Position numbers and translations under genes: made by a program
In this document: one piece after another, positions 13,001-20,461 of the stretch
Numbering within the stretch: position 1 is the first letter of the stretch
Layout of the letters: each line of letters starts with the position of its first letter
The notes under the pieces: generated by a model
What the model saw: the letters and a program-made list of their open reading frames with translations, nothing else
Told to the model about the DNA's origin: nothing
The model's database searches: none
IMG/VR virus record: IMGVR_UViG_3300029955_000786
Location: 1 to 25,678 of that record
DNA: 25,678 nucleotides
Origin: a virus
Strand: one strand, 5' to 3'

Positions 13001-13382
13001 AACCATCGCCAAAGACGTCAACTGGTCGCTCATTGCCTCCATTGTGATGGCCATTGTCTCCACGTTGATGTGGTGGGACGCGCGCAAAAACAAGAGCGTG
13101 CAAATCAGCGGCCAGGTCACGGGCACACCGCCGGATAATTCCATTTTGGCGCGCGACATGAAATCCCTCAATCACCGGGTGCGCGCGCTGGAGAATTGGC
13201 GCGCGCAGCTCATCTCCAAGCTGGATGATGACAAAACCGAGGTGCTGGCCGCGGGCGAGGATCGCGCCCGGCGGACCTATGGCCATGTGGATGACGTGCG
13301 CAAGGAGCTGGCCGGCAAGCTGGACGGGATGCCCTCGCGCATCATCGCCGATCTCCGCAACGCAAAGGGTCTGCTGGACTGA
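12987..13382 (+). CDS. membrane-anchored coiled-coil protein (DUF2730-like position), 131 aa
   Basis: An N-terminal helix at about residues 13-30 (WSLIASIVMAIVSTLMWW) should cross the inner membrane, followed by a soluble tail with a long charged coiled coil (about 55-125). In Mu-like phages a small protein with this layout (DUF2730 class) precedes the terminase genes, as here. It may be part of the lysis machinery (spanin-like) or a holin partner. The start overlaps the end of the lipase gene by 14 nt, so the two are linked. Confidence 0.65.
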   Translation: MILAETIAKDVNWSLIASIVMAIVSTLMWWDARKNKSVQISGQVTGTPPDNSILARDMKSLNHRVRALENWRAQLISKLDDDKTEVLAAGEDRARRTYGHVDDVRKELAGKLDGMPSRIIADLRNAKGLLD

Positions 13383-13385
13383 ACC

Positions 13386-13412
13386 CATCAATCCATCATC
13401 CAATAATCCATT
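13386..13412 (+). repeat. AATCCATC-type tandem repeat before a start codon
   Basis: CATC-AATCCATC-ATCCAAT-AATCCATT occupies most of the gap between the stop at 13382 and the ATG at 13419. It is the same unit family as 12944-12983, with one unit shortened to 7 bases. Confidence 0.7.
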
Positions 13413-13418
13413 TCCCTC

Positions 13419-13673
13419 ATGATTGAACGCGACATCAAACAATTCATCCTGAAGGCGCTCTTGCGCGCCAAGGATCAACCCATCAATGACGACACGCTCA
13501 AGGGGCTCGTGCGCGCTGCGTTCCGGCATGTGGCGCTCACCGATGCGGATCTGACCCAATGGATCAAGGAGCTGGAGGAATCCGGCATCCTCACGGGCAC
13601 GAACGATGACGTGTTCGGCCTGAACTGGACCCTATCCCTGGCGGGCAAAGCCAAAGCCCAGCAAATCAAGTGA
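13419..13673 (+). CDS. small winged-helix-like phage protein, 84 aa
   Basis: An 84-residue protein with three helices and a short hairpin, reading like a winged helix: FILKALLRAKDQPINDDTLK, then DADLTQWIKELEESGIL followed by a wing and SLAGKAKAQQI. Small proteins of this kind sit directly before the terminase genes in many Mu-like phages (gp26 position). Function is unknown; DNA binding is inferred. The stop is followed immediately by the ATG of the next gene. Confidence 0.7.
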   Translation: MIERDIKQFILKALLRAKDQPINDDTLKGLVRAAFRHVALTDADLTQWIKELEESGILTGTNDDVFGLNWTLSLAGKAKAQQIK

Positions 13674-14360
13674 ATGAGCGCCAACCAACCCAACGCAGAA
13701 ATCATGGCCGTGCTGGAAGCCCACCGGCTGGATTGGCAGACCTTCAGCGAACTGCGCTCGGACAGTTACGAGCAAAAACTCGCGGCGGATTCGCCCGAAA
13801 AGCTGGATGCGTTTTACTCGCTCTTGTTTGCGCCGGGATTGTCGCTGGCGCAGATTGCGGCGCAATGCCCGGCGTGGCCAGGTGGGACCAAAAACGAGGG
13901 GGCACAGCCGACGCAGCGACTGTTATCCGAAGTGGCCACGCGCTGGAATGGGTTGCGGACGCTGGATGTGGTGGATCAAGTCTCCACACTGATGGAGAAG
14001 TTCAAAACCAAGATGGCTGGCCTGCCCAATGCGGCCACGGACAATGTGACCGATGGCCTGCTGGGCATGTTGTCGCAGGAATTGATGACCGCGAAACTGG
14101 AGGGAACCAGCCTCAGCCAACAAACGCGCGCGCTGGCACAGCTTTTGAAGAAACAGAAGCTCAACCAGGATCAGCAGGAACTGGATCTGGCGCGGGACAA
14201 ATTCGAGTTCGACGCGGCCAAGCTGGCCTTGGCAGCGGTGACCAGGCTAAAGACGATCTCGGCCAGCAAGCTGACGGATGTCGAGAAGATAGATCAGGCC
14301 CGCCGGGCGCTGTTTGGGGCATTGCCCGAGGACCAGCGTGTCGCTGGACCCCAATTATGA
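13674..14360 (+). CDS. candidate small terminase (DUF3486/gp27 position), 228 aa
   Basis: A 228-residue, mainly helical protein ending in ATGA overlap with the large terminase. Residues about 15-75 are a helical N-terminal region that includes GLSLAQIAAQCPAW, a helix-turn-helix-like segment. Residues 145-195 form a long coiled coil rich in Gln, Lys and Asp. In Mu-like phages the gene before the large terminase encodes gp27 (DUF3486), the small terminase that recognises DNA and assembles as a ring, and the domain layout agrees. Similarity at residue level is weak, so the assignment rests on context and length. Confidence 0.65.
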   Translation: MSANQPNAEIMAVLEAHRLDWQTFSELRSDSYEQKLAADSPEKLDAFYSLLFAPGLSLAQIAAQCPAWPGGTKNEGAQPTQRLLSEVATRWNGLRTLDVVDQVSTLMEKFKTKMAGLPNAATDNVTDGLLGMLSQELMTAKLEGTSLSQQTRALAQLLKKQKLNQDQQELDLARDKFEFDAAKLALAAVTRLKTISASKLTDVEKIDQARRALFGALPEDQRVAGPQL

Positions 14361-15877
14361 AATCCCCCAAAGCCAAGCCGGTGGGCTTCCGCCGGTACCA
14401 GAAGCCGATCTTCAATGATCGCGCCCTGGGCATCATCCTGCTGCACTGGTCCCGGCAGATCGGCAAGTCCTTCACCCTGGCATCGTGGGCGGTGGATCGC
14501 ATCCTCGACAAGCTCAAGACGAATGATTCGTGGTTAGTGACCGTCCTTTCCAACTCGCGGGACAACGGCGCAGAGTTCGTGATCAAAGCTCAAGAGGTTT
14601 GCAACAAGCTCGGGATATATATGCAGACCAGCGACGATTCTCCCGACCTGGTCTATGACAACATGAAGATGGAGGTCAGGATTACCGTTGAGATCAACGG
14701 CATCAAGCGCACCGGCCGCATCAAAGTGCTGGCGGCCAATCCGCGCACGGCGCGCGGTTTCAGCGGTGATTTGATCCTGGACGAATTTGCCTTCCACGAA
14801 AACAGTGCGGCCATTTGGGAAGCGGCCGAGCCGATCCTCTCCAGCAACCCCGAATTCCTCTGCCGCATCTCCAGCACGGGCAACGGCAAGCACAATATGT
14901 TTTTCCGCATGGCCAGCGGGGCGGGTCCGAATGACGGCACCCTGTTCAAGAGCACCGCCGGCTTCATGGTTTGCCGGGTCACGCGCACGGAAGCCTGGAA
15001 GATGGGCGTGAAGATATATGACGCCAACACACGTGCCCCGATCACTCCCGACCAGGCGCGGGCGGCCGCCCTGGACAAGCGGGCCTATGACCAAAATTAC
15101 GAATGTGCCTTTAACGATGAAAACATGTGCCTGCTCACCAATGAGCTGATCCAGCAAGCCATGCGCGAGGGCATTCCGATTGATGAACAGGCTTGGTCAG
15201 CGGTGAGCATCGCGCGCATGTTTCGCGCTGAGGGCAATCTATATCTCGGCCAGGATGTGGGTCGCAATCATGACTTGAGCGTGCAGGTGGTGGGCGAAAA
15301 GCGCGACAACGAATTGAAAGTCATCGCCATGTTGCGCATGGCGGGGATGCGGTTGCCCGATCAGCAGCGGCAACTGGAGATCGTGGGCAAGATGCCCCGC
15401 TTTCGCGAGGGTTGCATTGATATGACCGGCCTGGGCCTGGGCCTGGTTGAGTACGCCCAGGAAGAATCCTGGGGCCGAACCAAAATCCGGGGCATCAATT
15501 TTGCCACCACCGAACCCATCAATGATTTCATCCTGTCGGAAGGCCGCAAAGCGCCCACGGCGCGCGTGACTGAAAACATGGCCACGGCCACCCTGAAACG
15601 GTTTGAGGACAAAACCGTCACGTTCGAGGTGGAGCTGGATACCAACGCCATTGAAGATTTGCGCAAGCCCGAACGCATCACCAGCCCGGGCGGCCGCACC
15701 AGTATCGCTGCGGTCCGGGATGAGGCGGGCCATGCAGATCATTTCTGGGGCGTCTGCCTCATGATCCGGGCAGCGGAATCCAGCTCTGCCCCGGTGGCCT
15801 TTGCGAAATGCAGCATCACCCAATCCACTGTCGGCAAGATGGGTCTGGGCAAGGTGAAAGGAATGTCAATTTTATGA
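14357..15877 (+). CDS. terminase large subunit (Mu gp28-like)
   Basis: 506 residues from ATG 14357, coupled by ATGA to the previous gene. The ATPase domain has P-loop SRQIGKS (about 32-38) and Walker B LILDEFAFHE (139-148), followed by the coupling motif CRISSTGNG. The C-terminal RNase-H-like nuclease has acidic residues at Asp300 (GQDVGRNHD), Asp355 (CIDMTGLG) and Asp461 (HADHFWG). The enzyme cuts phage DNA and drives it into the prohead at the portal. Length and motif spacing fit Mu-type terminases. A long open frame continues upstream through the small-terminase gene but has no domain content and is ignored. Confidence 0.95.
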   Translation: MKSPKAKPVGFRRYQKPIFNDRALGIILLHWSRQIGKSFTLASWAVDRILDKLKTNDSWLVTVLSNSRDNGAEFVIKAQEVCNKLGIYMQTSDDSPDLVYDNMKMEVRITVEINGIKRTGRIKVLAANPRTARGFSGDLILDEFAFHENSAAIWEAAEPILSSNPEFLCRISSTGNGKHNMFFRMASGAGPNDGTLFKSTAGFMVCRVTRTEAWKMGVKIYDANTRAPITPDQARAAALDKRAYDQNYECAFNDENMCLLTNELIQQAMREGIPIDEQAWSAVSIARMFRAEGNLYLGQDVGRNHDLSVQVVGEKRDNELKVIAMLRMAGMRLPDQQRQLEIVGKMPRFREGCIDMTGLGLGLVEYAQEESWGRTKIRGINFATTEPINDFILSEGRKAPTARVTENMATATLKRFEDKTVTFEVELDTNAIEDLRKPERITSPGGRTSIAAVRDEAGHADHFWGVCLMIRAAESSSAPVAFAKCSITQSTVGKMGLGKVKGMSIL

Positions 15878-16056
15878 TTTCACGTATCACGCCGGGAATG
15901 CCCCAGGAGCGTTTTGGGGGTATAATGTGCCGTCCTCGCCTCCAAGGGCGGTTGTTTAAGCCATTTAAGCCGGGTTCCGGGCATCCTGGTGGCATGGTTG
16001 CACCCCGCCTTGCACCCCAATCGGCAATCAGCAATCGGCAATCGGCAATTTTATGA
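15874..16056 (+). CDS. possible 60-aa linker gene between terminase and portal
   Basis: ATG at 15874 overlaps the terminase stop, and the TGA at 16056 overlaps the portal ATG, both by ATGA; the frame exactly fills the gap. The product is basic, rich in Gly, Pro and Arg. Its last 11 residues (SAISNRQSAIL) are encoded by the CGGCAAT heptamer repeat. It may be real or may only keep translation coupled between terminase and portal. Confidence 0.4.
   Translation: MISRITPGMPQERFGGIMCRPRLQGRLFKPFKPGSGHPGGMVAPRLAPQSAISNRQSAIL
16022..16049 (+). repeat. CGGCAAT tandem heptamer, four units
   Basis: CGGCAAT-CAGCAAT-CGGCAAT-CGGCAAT is followed by TTT and the portal ATG at 16053. The unit differs in sequence from the CTGAACA and GCATCAC families but has the same length and place. 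Confidence 0.88.
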
Positions 16057-18569
16057 ACCCCTCCGGCATCTCTTTGTTCAACCAAGCCAGGATCGAATGG
16101 GCCATCCGGCTCAAATATTCGCCCATGCCGTCCCTGGACATGGACGTTCTGTCTGGCCAGTTGAATGCCTTCCGGATCGGGGATTTCCGCCAGATCGGCA
16201 AGACTTGGGAAGTGATGATGGAGCGCGATGGGGAACTGGCGGTCAATTCCGACAAGCGCAAGGCCGATGCGGCCGGCCTGGAATGGCAGATTGTCAGCGA
16301 CGGCTCGCCGGATGGCGACCGCCACGCGGCCAGCCTGCAGTATTGCTACGAGAATCTCACGGCCACGGAGGCGCTCGACCAGGATGTGACCGGCGGCGCA
16401 GATGAGCTGATCTACCAGGTGGCCTCCGCGATTGACTATAAATACAGCATCCATGAAATGCTCTTGCGTGTGGACAATGCGGCCGCGCGCGAGGTGACGG
16501 CGGAATTCCGGCACACGCCGCTGTGGTTCTTTGAGGCCCGGCGCGGGTATCTCGGTTACATGCCGCACATTTTTGATTTGTACGGCATTCCCTGCATCCA
16601 GGGCGAATGGCTCACGGCCGTCAACATCGGCTGGATGCGGCCACTCTCCATGGCTTATGCCATGAAGATGTTCCCATTGCGCGACTGGCTGCTGTTCTGC
16701 GCGCGCTACGGCAGTGGCTTTCTGGACGCCACCACGGATGCGCAGGTCAACTCACCGGAATGGGATCAGGCGCAAGAGGCGCTGAACACCCTGGCCAATG
16801 ACGGCGCGGTCTTGCACAACGCCGGCGTCAAGTTTGAGTTCCTGGAGCAGTCCGCGCGCAATTCGCTGCCGTTTCATCCCATCGTGGAAATGATCAACGG
16901 GCTGTATGCCAAGTGCTATCGCGGCGTGGATCTAGCCACCGGCTCGCGCGGCGCGGCCTCGGGCGAGGGTGGCACCAGCGGCGGATCCGGCAAAGCCCCT
17001 GTGGGCGCCTCGGTGCAAAAAGAGGAATCCGGCATTTTCCTGGTCAAAGACGCCAAATGGGTTACCGGCGTCTTCAATGAGCGCGTGGATCGCCCGATCA
17101 TTCGCTACCTGTACAATCAGGAGCCGCGCGCATGGTTCGTGCTGATGCCGCCGCTGAATGACACCAGCGGACAGGACCTGGCCGCGCTGCAAGGGTTGGT
17201 GCCGATGGGCTTCAAGGTGATGTTAAAGGAGGTTTACAAACGGTTCCGCTGGTCGGTGCCGGAAGTGGGTGAGCCGTGCCTGGCTGCTCCTGCCCCGCCG
17301 CCAGCCCCCGGGATTAATGGATCAATGGATGATGGATTGGCGGGCAAGGCAAAGCCGGCGGCGTCCGACGAAGATTCCCCCCAACCATCCAAAAATCCAC
17401 CAATCCAAAAATCCACGCCCCCGGCGGCCGTGGATGCGGCTGGTGAAGAAACCGACCCGCTGTTGAAGGGCGAGGAAAAGACGGCCGCGACCGCGCCGTC
17501 CCGGGTGCCAGAGAATACGCCCATTGGCGCGGGGGCGGATCCCCGGCGCAATCCTGGTCTGGCCAGGCCTGGCAATCCTTACTATGCGCAAACGGCCTCG
17601 CGCCAGATGCCCATTCCCACAAATCGGCAGGGCCAGCCCCAGGTGAACGATTCCGCCGCCTGGAGCGTCGCCGGCCTGCAATCGCCGGCGCTGGGCTATT
17701 CAATTCCCAATAGTGACGAGGGCATCATCCGAGTTCCCATTTCCCATCTGGAAACCCTCACGGCTGTCGGCTTGGGCAATTCGCGAGCTGCCCAGGCATT
17801 ACGACGGTCGGTGAAACTCGCGGGCCAGAGGCCCGCGCCACTATCCCTCGGCAATTCCAGTGAGCCCATCGTTCAATTGCGCACGGCCCATGTGGACGAT
17901 CTCGCCCCGGTGCGCCACGCCCTGGCCGCGATTGAAAACATCTCCGACGATGCGCTGTTCGTGAAAAAGCTGCGCGAGTTCGCGGCCGATCATGGCCCGC
18001 TCATTGCGCTCCTGGGCGACATCAACGCCTATCCCAAGGCGGCGAAAGTCTTGAATGACTTCACCACGGAACATCTGACGAGGGCTTTGACGCAAGGGCG
18101 CAAGGGCGCAAAAGCGCTGGCGAATGCGGGCGATATTCCAGGTCACGCATTTCGCGGGAATCAATATACGGCGGCAGAGCAAATAAATGACGTGCTGGAT
18201 GGCAAACGGGATGAGGCGGCATACGCGAAAGTTTCCCCAGACGTGGCCGCCAAGATCAAAGCGGCCACCGGCCTTGATGTCAGCGGCCATCAACATTTTG
18301 TTGATCACGACGCATTGGTCCACATTGACCGGCAGCATGGGGTGGGCAAGGAAGATCAAGAAGGTCATTTGCCGGTCACCAAGGAGGACATCCAGAAGAT
18401 TCCGCAAATTGTCAGCAACCCGGATTCGGTCACCGATGGTGGCAAGTCCGCGCGTGGGTTGCCAACCATCAAATACGCCAAGCGCTTCAAGGACACGACG
18501 TATTACGTCGAAGAGGTCTGGAGCAAAGACAAGCTGCTGGCGACAAAAACGATGTTCAAAACGAAGTAA
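16053..18569 (+). CDS. DUF935 portal protein with C-terminal BECR-type nuclease domain
   Basis: 838 residues, far longer than the roughly 500 of Mu gp29. Residues 1-420 are the DUF935 portal, the dodecameric ring through which DNA enters the head, with ELIYQVASAIDYKYSIHEML, FFEARRGYLGY, GSGFLDATTD and a typical Gly/Ser loop. A long Pro/Ala linker holds tandem octamers and a palindromic repeat. Residues 615-675 are the usual helical portal tail. GDIPGHAFRGNQYT follows at about 692-705. The last 125 residues resemble phage BECR (Barnase-EndoU-ColicinE5/D-RelE) nucleases: VHIDRQHG, VTKEDIQKIPQIVSNPDSV, YYVEEVW and a terminal LLATKTMFK. The fusion suggests an effector carried in the virion. Confidence 0.85.
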   Translation: MNPSGISLFNQARIEWAIRLKYSPMPSLDMDVLSGQLNAFRIGDFRQIGKTWEVMMERDGELAVNSDKRKADAAGLEWQIVSDGSPDGDRHAASLQYCYENLTATEALDQDVTGGADELIYQVASAIDYKYSIHEMLLRVDNAAAREVTAEFRHTPLWFFEARRGYLGYMPHIFDLYGIPCIQGEWLTAVNIGWMRPLSMAYAMKMFPLRDWLLFCARYGSGFLDATTDAQVNSPEWDQAQEALNTLANDGAVLHNAGVKFEFLEQSARNSLPFHPIVEMINGLYAKCYRGVDLATGSRGAASGEGGTSGGSGKAPVGASVQKEESGIFLVKDAKWVTGVFNERVDRPIIRYLYNQEPRAWFVLMPPLNDTSGQDLAALQGLVPMGFKVMLKEVYKRFRWSVPEVGEPCLAAPAPPPAPGINGSMDDGLAGKAKPAASDEDSPQPSKNPPIQKSTPPAAVDAAGEETDPLLKGEEKTAATAPSRVPENTPIGAGADPRRNPGLARPGNPYYAQTASRQMPIPTNRQGQPQVNDSAAWSVAGLQSPALGYSIPNSDEGIIRVPISHLETLTAVGLGNSRAAQALRRSVKLAGQRPAPLSLGNSSEPIVQLRTAHVDDLAPVRHALAAIENISDDALFVKKLREFAADHGPLIALLGDINAYPKAAKVLNDFTTEHLTRALTQGRKGAKALANAGDIPGHAFRGNQYTAAEQINDVLDGKRDEAAYAKVSPDVAAKIKAATGLDVSGHQHFVDHDALVHIDRQHGVGKEDQEGHLPVTKEDIQKIPQIVSNPDSVTDGGKSARGLPTIKYAKRFKDTTYYVEEVWSKDKLLATKTMFKTK
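17311..17414 (+). repeat. two octamer arrays in inverted orientation inside the portal linker
   Basis: GGATTAAT-GGATCAAT-GGATGAT-GGATTGG (17311-17340) and AACCATCC-AAAAATCC-ACCAATCC-AAAAATCC (17383-17414) are reverse-complement versions of the same AATCC family. They flank about 40 bases of unrelated linker sequence. Both stay in frame and encode low-complexity Pro/Asn/Ser/Gly stretches. Confidence 0.75.
17813..17842. repeat. palindromic repeat copy C, in frame in the portal
   Basis: GAAACTC precedes stem GCGGGCC-AGA-GGCCCGC (17820-17836), followed by GCCACTA. Read in the portal frame it gives KLAGQRPAPL, lying in the linker before the helical tail domain. Confidence 0.85.
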
Positions 18570-18649
18570 AAACACGCCGGGGAATAGTGCGACTGCCGAG
18601 GCAGGCTTCTCTCACACGTCCGAAACGTCCGGCGCAGACAAACCATACC
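18570..18649. other. short intergenic gap after the portal gene
   Basis: The 80 bases between the portal stop and the protease ATG hold a small stem, CTGCC-GA-GGCAG (18593-18604), but no convincing T tract, promoter or ribosome binding site. The protease frame is open through part of it, but the first ATG is at 18650. Confidence 0.4.
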
Positions 18650-20143
18650 ATGAATCAAAAATCTTGCAATCAAACTCTCGGGAGCATCGCCCTGGCAAAC
18701 GCTTTCGATCCCGACCAGACGCGGGGCGAGGCAGGCAACTTCAGCGCCGATCTGGCCGATGCCATGGGGGCCGCGCATGCCGCCAGCGCCACCGCCCATG
18801 CCAAAGCGGACGCCGAATCCCATGCCCGGGCCGCCAAGCTGCACCGCGTGGCCGCCAAGCGCGCCACGGCGGAAAACAAACCCGCCCAGGCCACGACCCA
18901 CGAAGGCATCGCCCAGGGCCACGACGCCATGGCCGCGTGCTGCGCGGATGAACCGGTGCTGGCCAATGACTCCACGGATGCGATCGACAATGAGGGCTGG
19001 GCGCTGATCGCCCCGTTTGGCAACCATCCCAAAACGCGCGTCTTTACGGATGGCGGCCGGGTGAAGGAACAGAAGTTCATTCAAGTGCTGGACAATGAAT
19101 CCGCCGACGCCTTGCTGGACAATGAGAATTCTTTCTTCCGCAAACTGAAGCGCGCCCTGGTGGGCATCCCGGTTTACAAGGGCCACGGCGATTTGAACGA
19201 CCACGATCCCAAGGCACTGGCCAATGAGACGCAGAAAATCAAGCTGGGGGTTGTGGACCAGATCCGCAAAGCCGAACCCCGGCCTGGCCGCCCCGGGGGC
19301 ATTGAAGCGCATTTCACTTTGGACAATGACGGCGCTGAAGCCGTCGCGGCGGGCTGGAAGCTCCCGTCCGCTTTCTGGCTGGTGATGCCCATTGGCAATG
19401 AGGGCGACGCCATTCTGGCGCGTCCCTTCAAGTTGCTGTCGGTGGCGCTCACCCAGTTTCCAAATATTTCCGGCGTGGAGTCCCTGGCAAATCAGCGCGA
19501 AGCTGGTTCCCAATCACGGGCAGGGCACGCCGCGAGAACAGTAGACACCATGAAACAACTATTGATCGGGTGGCTCGCGGCTCAGGGCCTGGCCCTGGCA
19601 AACGATGCCACGGAACAGTCCGTGTTTGATGCGTTCCTCAAAGAGATGCAGACGCGCAGTTCCAGCATCTCCGCCCTGGGGAACGAAAAGAGCACGCTCA
19701 ACGGCAGCCTCACCACGCTGACGGCGGATCGCGACGCGCAGAAAAGGCGCGCGGATGAAACCGCCCAAGCCCTGGGCAACGAACAGACCGCCCGCAAGGC
19801 GGAGCGCAAATACGCGGCCAGCCTGGCCGTGGATCTGGCCATTCAACGCGGCAAGGTCACCGTGGCGGATCGCGAGACCAAAATCACCGCGCTGGAAAAC
19901 TCCGCAACCTTTGACGCGGAAGTGAAAGCGCTCTTGGAAGGCAAGCCCGTCATCAAGACGGAGGCGGTCAGCGGCCGGCAGTCCGCCGCGCTGGGCAATG
20001 AGGTGCAAGCCCTGCAAAACGAATACCAGCAGGCGTTCGCCACAGAGTTGGTATCCGCCGGCCAGGATCCCATCAAGGCGCATCAGAACATCATGCGCCT
20101 GCCCAAATATGCCGGCCTGGCCGCCAAGCTGGCACCGAAATAA
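18650..20143 (+). CDS. prohead protease and scaffold precursor (Mu I-like)
   Basis: 497 residues. Residues 1-100 are an Ala/His-rich helical leader. The protease domain (about 110-285) has VYKGHGDLN with His179 and KLPSAFWLV with Ser240, matching the His...Ser arrangement of Mu I-type prohead proteases, which mature the head by cleaving scaffold and sometimes capsid proteins. The C-terminal third is a coiled-coil scaffold (about 330-430) with a helical capsid-binding tail. An internal in-frame Met at residue 301 probably starts a separate scaffold product, as Z does within Mu I. The words LANE, LAND or LGNE recur eight times. Confident by layout and order. Confidence 0.82.
   Translation: MNQKSCNQTLGSIALANAFDPDQTRGEAGNFSADLADAMGAAHAASATAHAKADAESHARAAKLHRVAAKRATAENKPAQATTHEGIAQGHDAMAACCADEPVLANDSTDAIDNEGWALIAPFGNHPKTRVFTDGGRVKEQKFIQVLDNESADALLDNENSFFRKLKRALVGIPVYKGHGDLNDHDPKALANETQKIKLGVVDQIRKAEPRPGRPGGIEAHFTLDNDGAEAVAAGWKLPSAFWLVMPIGNEGDAILARPFKLLSVALTQFPNISGVESLANQREAGSQSRAGHAARTVDTMKQLLIGWLAAQGLALANDATEQSVFDAFLKEMQTRSSSISALGNEKSTLNGSLTTLTADRDAQKRRADETAQALGNEQTARKAERKYAASLAVDLAIQRGKVTVADRETKITALENSATFDAEVKALLEGKPVIKTEAVSGRQSAALGNEVQALQNEYQQAFATELVSAGQDPIKAHQNIMRLPKYAGLAAKLAPK
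19550..20143 (+). CDS. nested in-frame scaffold protein (Mu Z-like), 197 aa
   Basis: ATG 19550 is in frame 300 codons into the protease gene and begins MKQLLIGWLAAQGLALAN, just after the protease domain ends. The product would be only the coiled-coil scaffold part. Mu and lambda (C/Nu3) both make scaffold from such internal starts. No strong Shine-Dalgarno is visible upstream, so the internal start is inferred from domain boundaries. Confidence 0.55.
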   Translation: MKQLLIGWLAAQGLALANDATEQSVFDAFLKEMQTRSSSISALGNEKSTLNGSLTTLTADRDAQKRRADETAQALGNEQTARKAERKYAASLAVDLAIQRGKVTVADRETKITALENSATFDAEVKALLEGKPVIKTEAVSGRQSAALGNEVQALQNEYQQAFATELVSAGQDPIKAHQNIMRLPKYAGLAAKLAPK

Positions 20144-20176
20144 GGCCAATAACCCACGCAATCAAATCCATTATTT

Positions 20177-20422
20177 ATGGCTACTGACAAAGACGAAGAC
20201 TTGAGCAAGCTCATCAAAGATGAGCTGATCGCCCGGCTCACCGCCGCCAATACCCAGCTCGCCACCTATGCCGCCGCCAGTGCGCAGCGCGCAAAGGATG
20301 AACTGGCCATCACCCAAAAAATGGCCCTCGGCTTAAGCCGCGACCAGGCCATTGCCGTCATTGAGCGGCAGAAAGCCCACGACCAAGCGGAGACGGACGC
20401 GAAAGCCGCCCCCGCCCTTTAA
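20177..20422 (+). CDS. small helical phage protein, 81 aa
   Basis: An 81-residue, entirely helical, charged protein between scaffold and cement genes, with LSKLIKDELIARLTAANTQL at its start and a Lys/Asp/Ala-rich end. It lacks Cys, Trp and any membrane segment. Its stop is directly followed by the CTGAACA repeat. Small helical proteins at this point may be scaffold or capsid accessory factors; no family recognised. Confidence 0.65.
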   Translation: MATDKDEDLSKLIKDELIARLTAANTQLATYAAASAQRAKDELAITQKMALGLSRDQAIAVIERQKAHDQAETDAKAAPAL

Positions 20423-20423
20423 A

Positions 20424-20455
20424 CTGAACACTGAACACTGAACACTTGACACTTT
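20424..20455 (+). repeat. tandem heptamer spacer (CTGAACA)3 CTTGACACTTT, plus copy
   Basis: This is identical over 32 bases to the minus-strand copy at 7871-7902. It lies between the TAA at 20422 and the ATG at 20462 of the cement gene, with AACGAA between repeat and ATG. Confidence 0.92.
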
Positions 20456-20461
20456 AACGAA

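Noticed and set aside
13670-14356. Long open frame running upstream of the terminase in the same frame (about 229 codons)
   Set aside because: It overlaps the 228-aa small-terminase candidate completely. Its translation is Gly/Arg/Ala-rich without domain features, and terminase homology begins only at ATG 14357. It is a shadow of GC-rich codon use.
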